DNA from: Byssochlamys sp. IMV 00236
Taxonomy: Eukaryota > Ascomycota > Eurotiomycetes > Eurotiales > Thermoascaceae
Direction of reading: 5' to 3'
Assembly (NCBI GenBank): GCA_001931875.2
Contig: MSJH02000387.1
Coordinates: forward strand, 1 to 15,887
Length of the DNA: 15,887 nucleotides
The notes under the pieces were generated by a model. It ran no database searches. It saw only the letters and a program-made list of their open reading frames with translations, and was not told the origin of the DNA. The position numbers and the translations under genes were made by a program. Shown piece by piece: positions 8,622 through 15,887 of this stretch (position 1 is its first letter; every line of letters begins with the position of its first letter).

Positions 8622-9702
8622 ATGCAGATAAAAGAACATGTCTTTATTGTCACTGGAGGGTAATTTAAGCATATTGGTACTGAATGGTTACATAACTCTA
8701 TTATTCAGAGCAAGTGGTTTAGGCGAACAAGTAGTTCGAGCTATTATTGACGCAGGTGGATACATTTCGGTATTATTAAGCTTGTATTGTACTTTTGATA
8801 CGTCTAATTCTTGTTGTAAAAGATATTTGATATAAATCAAAAGGGATCTACCAGCCTGGTTGATGAATATACAAATCATGTTTGCTATTTTCCTGGATCA
8901 GTGGATGTTACATCTGAGGTAGGGGACAAATGAAAGGAGAAGAAAAGTGTTTGATAGCATCATGCCAAGTAGTCTCAGGTTAAAGAGGCCGTGATCAAAA
9001 CAAGAAAACACTTTTCAAAAAATACTATTGCTGGCACCATCATCTGTAGTGGCATATTGAATGCACCATATCAAGGCTATGGTCCTGATAATATGTTGAC
9101 GAGCTATAGTCAATTTGAACATATCATCAAGGTAAACTTACTTGGAACATATTGTGTTGCTCAAAAGGTATCTGAGATTCTTTTACAAAATGAACCGATG
9201 GACAATGATGGTAAGCTTGTCTGGTCTGTATGTCTTTTATTTTACTAAACCCTATTAAAACAAGGTGAGCGAGGTATTATCATCACTGTAGCATCGATTG
9301 TTGGTTTAGATGGTATGGTTGTAGGCTATGGTACATCAAAAGGTAGCACAAGAATAAAAATTATAGGATCGATTAACAAGTGGGAAATATAGCCGCTATT
9401 GCTGGATTGACTTTACCTCTAGCAAGAGAGTTGGCTCCCTTTGGTATTCGTGTCATGTCAATTGCTCCTGGACCCTTTGGTAGAGTAAAAAAGAGTGTGT
9501 GAAAATAGGAAGCACTCATGTTAAACTAGATACACCCATGGTATCACATATCCCTATTGACACCAATAGACTTACATTCCCTAAACGTGTAGGAAGGCCC
9601 AGTGAATTTGCAGAATTAGTACTGGACGTGATCAAAAAGCCTATGCTTAACGGTTCTGTCATCCGATTGGACGGTGGCCTGAGAGCATCCAATTTCACAT
9701 GA
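8622..9702 (+). CDS. HSD17B10: Short-chain dehydrogenase, 3-hydroxyacyl-CoA dehydrogenase type-2 (HSD10)-like, seven exons
   Basis: Exons: 8622-8659, 8709-8769, 8823-8918, 8979-9210, 9265-9342, 9393-9479, 9530-9702; 254 residues (human HSD10: 261). Six GT-AG introns of 49-60 nt. Seen: the dinucleotide-binding motif TGGASGLG (residues 11-18) is assembled across the first splice; Asp in IFDIN at the end of strand 2 points to NAD rather than NADP; VDVTSE, VNLLGT, a catalytic-type Ser153 in TVAS and Tyr164/Lys168 in YGTSK, then [23 protein letters not shown] and [13 protein letters not shown]. Known: HSD10 oxidises short branched 3-hydroxyacyl-CoA and steroid alcohols, and in animals joins mitochondrial RNase P. 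Odd: Ser to Tyr spacing is 11 instead of the usual 13, and the NAG-type motif reads ICSG. No mitochondrial leader and no C-terminal PTS1 (it ends NFT), so cytosol is likely. The family is firm; the exact substrate is not. Confidence 0.92.
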
Positions 9703-9813
9703 AGACTAAAAGGGTTAATGGCGGCATTTTAATTCAATTCAACTTACTAATAAATCTACCTTTTCTCACCGTTTGTTTTTCACACTTTTTTTCTTTTCTT
9801 ATTCTTTAACGAA

Positions 9814-12239
9814 ATGTCTTTTTTAGCAGGTGGAAGTGCTGACTGTGGTCCTGTCAACCCCATGTCAGGGTTATTAAAACAGTTTCAACAAGATAGATCT
9901 CTTCAACAAGTAAAGCTTACACCTTCAATGTCTATTTATTATTCCTGACTCTTGCTTTATCTGTTTTGCAGGATAGATTTGCTCCTGAACAACGTGGTGA
10001 AAGTTCAAAGGTATATCAGAGATGAAGTACTTTTTTATGTTATACTAATTTTACTCTGTAGGCAGGATTCCGTACCCAAAGCTCGATGAACAGAGCAGTT
10101 CCAGATAATAGACAAGTACGATCATTATACCGAAAGAAATAGTGTCATATCTAAAACCATCCTATAGTTTACTGAAGAGTTCTTTAAAGAAGAGATGGCA
10201 ATGGGAAGAGCCACGAATGGTCCATTTGAATTCAGTGGCCTAAGTCGAGAATTAGATCAAATTCAACCCAACCAACCACCTGCTGCTGAATGGGCTGCCG
10301 ATTTTATGCAACATCAGCACGAGATCACGGGTCCTCAACAGTTTGAAGAATTTGAACAAATTTATCAACAAAATCAACATCATCCTGTAGCGTCTCAGCC
10401 ATTCCAAGGTAAGGGGGAAAAAAGTAAAGATAGAGCAAACAAATGATTTAACCTTGCATAAAACAAAGGTGGGAATTGGACAAAGGAGTTTAGCGATTTC
10501 CAAGCAAACCATCCCGGCGCCGCTTTGTCTCAAACGGAACGAGCTGCATTTGAAAAGGCATTTGATGAAGCTAGGCAAGGTGCACAATTAAACTGGGAAC
10601 AAGAGTTTACAACACAAGAGTCTTGGGCATCCGAATTTGCAAAGGAAGAGCAAGAAGGCAAACCGATGGTAGCAACGAACGATAATGAAGCATTGGCAAG
10701 AACAGCTGCCATGTTGCTGGATTCAGTGGATGTTGAATCCAACCCGAAATTTAAAAATTCGCAGTTTATGAATCTGATGAGAAAGCTGAGAGATAGCGAA
10801 GTACAAATTGAAGGAAATCAAATGGTGGAAACAAAAGGCAAGAACGTAGAGTCGCCCTGGGCATCAGAATTCGAATCTTCGCAGCGACCAGGTCATTGGG
10901 CTGATGAATTCGCTCAACATGCTGGAAGTTCTCGTAGTGGTAATATGTGGTCATCCGAATTTGCTAAAAAAATGGAGCGTGGTTGGGCCGACGAGTTTCA
11001 GGGTCATCAGCAACCTTTATCAGGCAATTGGGCTTCCGAGTTTAGTAAGCAGAGTGAATTGACAACAGAACAGATGAACGAATTGTTTGGCAGAGGAACA
11101 GAGACAGAGGATTGGGTTGAACAATACCATAGAAATATTAGCCACTTGAAGCAGAGTCAGGACCACGAATGGGACTCAATGCAAAAGGATTGGGAAAGAT
11201 TCAAGCCAGAGCAGGGTCTGGGCTACAGAGCTACTAATCCTCAGTACGACGTTTACAAATTCACTGTAAATAATCCTTATTTATTAAACCCTGGTTTGAT
11301 TGACGGTAAACCCCACGATACCCTGGCTGATTCTATTCTTGCTTTGGAAGCCAAGGCACAATTACAAACCCAGGATTCGGATGCCTGGAAGATGCTAGGT
11401 ATCAGACAGCAAGAAAATGAAAGAGATGCAGCTGCTATTGCGGCCCTGCGTCAAGCCGTCAAGCTGAATCCTTCTCTTGTCGACGCTTGGTTGGCCTTAG
11501 CTGTTAGTTATACCAATGAGAACTGTAGAGCAGACGCCTATGACGCACTAGAACAGTGGATGCTTAACCATGATCAATACCAACATCTTGCCAAAAGTCA
11601 TGGAAAAGGAAAGATGACAGCAGAAGGTCGTCATGAATACATCACAAGCATGTTCCTGGAAGCAGCAAGAAGCTCGCCAGGCGCTGAAATGGACGCGGAT
11701 GTCCAAGTGGGCCTCGGTGTCTTGTTTAATGTATCTGAGGAATATGAAAAGGCCATCGACTGTTTCAGAGCTGCACTTCATAGTCGACCACAGGACTATA
11801 AGCTTTGGAACAAACTGGGTGCTACTCTGGCCAATTCAAGAAACCCCACAGGTGCTATTGAGGCTTATTTCACTGCCCTTGAAATTAATCCTAACTATGT
11901 GCGTGCAAGATACAATTTGGCTATTAGCTGCATGAACCTTGGGCAACATAGAGAAGCGGCAGAACACCTGTTGACAGCCTTAGCACTGCAGCAATCCAAC
12001 GACAATGCTACAGGCGGAGGTGCTGTCATGATGGATGACCATGGTAATACTGTCAATATTCCTGGTGGAATGAGTGAGAATGTATGGAGTAGCCTTCGTA
12101 TGCTCATGTTGACGTAAGTAAAAGATGACTCGTATAATCCATTTTCTAAAACCTTGTCAATAGTATGAACAGAGACGATATGGTCAAGCATTGTGATAAC
12201 CATAACCTCGATGCATTTCGCGCAGAATTCGACTTTTGA
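9814..12239 (+). CDS. PEX5: PEX5, peroxisomal targeting signal 1 receptor, six exons
   Basis: Cycling receptor that binds C-terminal SKL-type signals and docks cargo at PEX13/PEX14. Exons: 9814-9909, 9972-10010, 10062-10115, 10168-10408, 10469-12113, 12164-12239; 716 residues, longer than human (639) or yeast (612). Introns are 50-62 nt. Start chosen because it gives SFLAGGSADCGPVNPM, with the conserved Cys at 11 used for monoubiquitin-driven recycling. Then FTEEF (64-68), and ten WxxxF/Y motifs at W105, 147, 186, 196, 274, 287, 304, 316, 331 and 359 for PEX14/PEX13. Residues about 222-262 (LLDSVD, PKFKNSQFMNLMRKL) resemble the PEX7-binding segment of long PEX5/Pex20. YKFTVNNPYL (406 onward) leads into TPRs, ending with WNKLGATLANS and ARYNLAISCMNLG, whose Asn residues contact PTS1. 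Only 111 bp follow the preceding stop. Confidence 0.97.
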
Positions 12240-12378
12240 GCAAAATGACAGTAAATATTATTATTCCCCGTCAACTAGGCGTCCTGATAAAAGATATTCT
12301 GGATTTATTTGGAAACCTCCAATGACTTATTGTACATTTCCTCCTCATGACTTGTTTATTTGATATATACACACGTTG
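12240..12378. terminator. Shared convergent 3' region of PEX5 and EME1
   Basis: Just 139 bp lie between the two stop codons. The nearest plus-strand AATAAA for PEX5 is at 12389-12394, inside the last EME1 coding exon. The minus-strand AATAAA for EME1 is at 12360-12355, 19 nt beyond its stop. If these signals are used, the two transcripts overlap tail to tail. Confidence 0.5.
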
Positions 12379-14942
12379 TTAATATAAGAATAAATCAGGA
12401 TCGTCGCTATTAAAGATTGTATATATCTTTTTGGACATGACTCTATTTACATTTCGATCCCTAGCTCGAATCGCACTTCTTTCAACCTATGCATATATAT
12501 TACATTATTACTCATTAGAGCCCCTTTCCTTTCTCGCTTTATATATATTTTACCTCCAAGTCCGCAAGCATCATTTCTCCAGAAGGCTTATCAAGTTCTC
12601 TGTAGCTTTGATGTAATGATTGTAATGTTGGATATGCTTTCATAATACTTTTTGCTATAGCAGGCGTACAAAGCTGAATTTCTTGTAGCATCTTGAAATA
12701 TGTATCAACTTCATTAGCACCGCTTTTACCTCCCTTATATGTGCTGTTGAGATTTTTGGTTCTATAGATACATCATTAGTTATACCTCTATATATTAGCA
12801 TTCTTCGCATACTTGTATCTTCCAAGGCCCAAATCTATCGTCAAATTCTCTATCCAAACTACTGTATCCTCGCTATTCTTTGTAGGCACGACCATAATAT
12901 TTTTTACAATTTGAAGTTCATTCAAATATTGTTCGACTGTTTCTCGGCTTGGTAAAGATTCAAGATTTTCTTGTCCGCTTTTTCTCTTTCGAGAACTAGG
13001 GCTATCGTTACTTGGCCTTTCAATGCTCTGTCTCACTTGGTTTTGAAAATGTCGTCTTTGTATCAGCGCTCTTTTCTTATAGTAAGCTTCAAGACCCTCG
13101 ATTATGAGCAGTATTTGTCGGTCTTTGGCAGATGATTGAGCCTGTTCCATGTGGTCAAAGATAGTTTCAGATTGGATGTGTTCATTCAGTTTATCGACTG
13201 GCATATAAATTAATACACAAGGTTCTTGTATGATTTTCATATTTCCGAGAGGTATAAACGTTTGTGATTCCGAGTGCCATTCTGCTTGACATTTTCTTTT
13301 CCATGAGATTGTGTACCTGAGCTCACTATGCTCTGACAGTGGTCGAATCTCTGCCATCTTTGGTATCAAACTGGCCTCTAGTAGCTTGCCAGCGTCTGTC
13401 AAAAGAAAGTCAGGATGAATATCCAGTATCATTTCTTTTAAGATCGCTGTTCGATCTGTTTTATTCCTATTTTCCTTTTCGAATAACGCTTGCCGTTCTT
13501 TTTCTTTCTATAGGCATAAACAGGCATGTGTCAGTGGCTATCAATAGAGCAAGCAAGGTGCCTTTCTTTTTACCTGTTTGAACTCTTTTAATCTTTTCTT
13601 TTCTTCAGCAGCTTCCTGTCGCTTTCTCTTCCTTTCTTCCGCTTCCAACTTTTTTTTTTCCTTTTGGTTTATATAAGCATTACCAAGAGTGATATCAAGT
13701 ATTTTTTTTTAAAAAGTTTACCTTTACTGTAAGGGCACTCCTGTCTTGACTGGAAGAGAGTTCTTCCAGAGATAAAAGTGCATATCGATCATCATTTGAC
13801 TCTATATGCTGGTCATCATATTGTCGCCTTTTCCTTTTCTTATTCGATTCATCCTCTTCAAAGCTATCAATATCTATAACAACTTTATCCTTTTTCAATG
13901 AAAGTAGTTCGTCAAAGAATTCATCCTGTGTTGGTACATGTAAGATGTCTTCCTCTTCTTCAATATCAAAAATAGATGTGCTGGTTGATCTTTTTGAAAC
14001 ATCTTCTCTTGATAATGTATTGTCTTTCTCTTCATTGACAGAGCCAATTCCCTCATGTTCAGCAAAGGTAAAAGATCCTTCGTCATCAATCTCTTTTAGA
14101 AGCGACGCATCTTCTTTGCTCTTATCCTTGGGTGGACGCTCCGTAGTCTTTTTCACAAGTATATCATCTTCATCATCATTAAATGCTATCAACTCTGTAG
14201 ATTTCTTTATCGATGATGTTATAGTTGAATCAATCTCTTTGAGAAAAAACAGTTCTTCATCTTCAGATACGGGTTGGAGTTCTTCTTCTAGAAAGAAGTT
14301 ATCCGTACTTCCTCTTTCTTTCCCCTTTTTCTTCCTGTCTGTTTCTCCTTTGTCTTCCTGGCTATTAAACAAATCAAATGGTCCCTTGCTACTTTGTCCT
14401 GCCTTCTTTAAAAACGAACTAGTACTGTCTGATATTCGTGTCGGCTTTTTCTTGGAACTGCTAGGAACGGGTATATCATCAAAATCACCAAATGGGTCCA
14501 TGAACTTTCGTTTGCTAGGCTTATTCAGTGTCTCCACAACAGGATCAGAGAAAACAGTATTGATGTCAAATATATCAGCGTTGACGTCCTTGGCGCTTTT
14601 ACCGAGAAAACAACGAACTGTGAGTATGTCTTTTATTGCTTATTTTAATCTTACGCAGCATTATTTCGCGATTCAACCTGGTATGTATCTTCTTCATCGG
14701 AGTCAAGAATAATCAGGGTATCATTTGGTTTATTATCCTTTATGCCTTTGAGAAACTAGATTAAAAGGATTCGTTACTGAAATGTAAGAAAAGATGTATT
14801 GTGTATTTACTTCTCCGTCAAATATTCTATTTAATGTTGCTTCTACATTTTGTGTATATTCAAGATCTCTACGAATGCTAGCAGGATCCTTTGAATCGTC
14901 CACGATTAGAACCTGTTTGACAAGCTGATCAATGTTGTCCAT
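12379..14942 (-). CDS. EME1: EME1/Mms4-like subunit of the MUS81 crossover junction endonuclease, seven exons
   Basis: Partner of MUS81 that positions branched DNA (nicked Holliday junctions, 3' flaps) for cutting in the nucleus. Exons on minus: 14942-14811, 14755-14655, 14595-13722, 13660-13574, 13507-12813, 12761-12554, 12486-12379; 734 residues, six introns of 51-67 nt. In order: a CUE-like segment (1-48), a SUMO-interaction-like motif (LIILDSDEED, 58-67), a long acidic/Lys/Ser disordered region (about 80-365) with VVIDID (316-321) and a basic NKKRKRRQ likely nuclear signal, a charged coiled stretch (370-425), and the ERCC4-type domain from about 424 (LKEMILDIHPDFLL, ISWKRK, LIIEGLEAYYKKRA, VVWIENLTIDLGLGRYK). 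It ends with helix-hairpin-helix-type sequence (TYFKMLQEIQLCTPAIAKSI, AYPTLQSL, then VMSKKIYTIF). The catalytic ERKxxD of MUS81/XPF is absent, as expected for EME1. The 59-nt second intron was chosen because the nearer acceptor gives a stop. Confidence 0.9.
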
Positions 14943-15887
14943 TAAACAGTAAAGTTTCGTTCAACAGACTTTTAATTCAGATAAATCATTTTTATTTTCA
15001 GACGGATAGAAAATTTATCTTCTAATAAAAAAAGTACCCTCCACTAGCAAGCCTCAGTTTTATGGCAAAAGTCTTACAATGCCAAGTCACTGAGTTACAG
15101 TTCCAGTTCGCAAAAGGATCTTGCAGTCAGATATCAGCTCATTGCATAGACGAATACTGATATGTAGCATATTAATAATAAGGAAAGACCTATATAATTA
15201 ACAATCTATAGCCGTTAAACTACCTCAAACTGCTTCATAATGATGCATATGAAGAAATCATTAAACTGCTGTTTCCTTGGATTATCAGGGACAAAGAAAA
15301 GTGCGCCAAGTGGACATATTTTATCAAGATTAAAGAACAAAAAGCCAAAGTGTGGGAGTAACAGAATGAAGTTTTTATTAAAGTAAAGAGATAGAAAGAG
15401 AGGGAGTTTTGAATAATTACACTTAAGTGATCTTGGTTGTCTCCGTCCTACTCTCCCCTTTGTTTTCTTTTCAGTTTGTCTCTTTGTTTGTTACATACTC
15501 ACTCAAGAAGATAAAGATAAAAAAAGGCTTTTTATATCATTGTATTTTACTTTACATTGCACAATTCGAATTAATAAAGAAAAGGATGACTACAACAACT
15601 AAGATCACTTCAAGTGTAATATGTCAATATTTAAGATGACTTTAGCTTGCATACGAAATACATATTGATTATTTGACGACAAAGAGTGTAATATTCTTTG
15701 ATATCGCTATAGGAAGTTTTGGTGGGGGTTTCAATAAAAATGTGTGTAGATATCTGTATAAAGCTGTAGAAACCTGAGGATATCTGCATTTGAAAAGCAT
15801 GGTTCAGCATATCCCCTATTGCTTTACAACTGTTATTACTTCGTACTCATTATGTAAAATAGCTCAAAACACAGTACGGTTTTATAT
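14943..15887. other. Upstream of EME1 to window end, no supported gene
   Basis: Contains the EME1 promoter (minus). Two short plus-strand frames at 15062-15160 (32 codons) and 15212-15361 (49 codons, preceded by an intron-like attaacaatctatag) look faintly protein-like but cannot be joined without a stop. A CT-rich leader at about 15435-15490 precedes an ATG at 15584 with good fungal context. If a GT-AG intron of about 70 nt is removed after codon 10, the frame continues with VIFFDIAIG, but the window ends before anything can be confirmed. Confidence 0.5.

Noticed and set aside
10252..10587. 111-codon minus-strand frame under PEX5
   Set aside because: Antisense shadow spanning a PEX5 intron and conserved exons; no independent support.
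13945..14712. 255-codon plus-strand Ser-rich frame opposite EME1
   Set aside because: Mirror of the acidic/Lys-rich disordered part of EME1; Ser runs are the complement of Glu/Asp codons, and it crosses EME1 introns.
15062..15361. Two short plus-strand frames that might be exons of one gene
   Set aside because: The only plausible donor at 15164 joins them through an in-frame TGA; no family recognised.
1..15887. tRNA, rRNA or CRISPR arrays
   Set aside because: Scanned by eye for B-box-like GTTCGAATC contexts and regular spaced repeats on both strands; none convincing. A tRNA or Rfam covariance search would be needed to exclude small RNAs.

Overview
The window looks like nuclear DNA of an early-diverging fungus, most likely Mucoromycota/Mucorales. 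Every intact gene is cut by many very short GT-AG introns (about 48-67 nt, several with a CTAAC/TTAAC-like branch site and a ctatag-type end). Spacing is compact and flanks are AT-rich. The gene set mixes features familiar from animals and plants with fungal ones. The genus cannot be told from the sequence alone.

Left part, 1-5.6 kb: a degenerate accessory island. A minus-strand KilA-N/APSES DNA-binding gene (1926 down to 294) has correct introns but two in-frame stops. Two broken tyrosine recombinase genes follow on the same strand (4003-3132 and 5517-4590); they are relics of Crypton- or DIRS-type mobile elements. The DNA between and around them is AT- or pyrimidine-rich and shows no gene.

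Right part, 6.3-14.9 kb: five intact housekeeping genes, reconstructed exon by exon. NTAQ1 (N-terminal glutamine amidase of the Arg/N-degron pathway, minus) is divergent from IMP4 (U3 snoRNP Brix protein, plus) across 140 bp. An HSD17B10-like short-chain dehydrogenase and PEX5 (peroxisomal PTS1 receptor) follow on plus with gaps of only 161 and 111 bp. EME1 (non-catalytic subunit of the MUS81 nuclease, minus) is convergent with PEX5 across 139 bp. The five serve protein turnover, rRNA processing, acyl/steroid oxidation, peroxisomal import and recombination. They share close spacing and probably promoter or 3' end space, not a pathway.

The last 0.95 kb holds no gene I can support. No complete novel system is evident. 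The most interesting points are a PEX5 with ten WxxxF/Y motifs plus a built-in PEX7-binding-like segment, an EME1 with an N-terminal CUE-like domain and a SUMO-interaction-like motif, a short-chain dehydrogenase with a shortened active-site loop, and the broken KilA-N gene beside recombinase relics.
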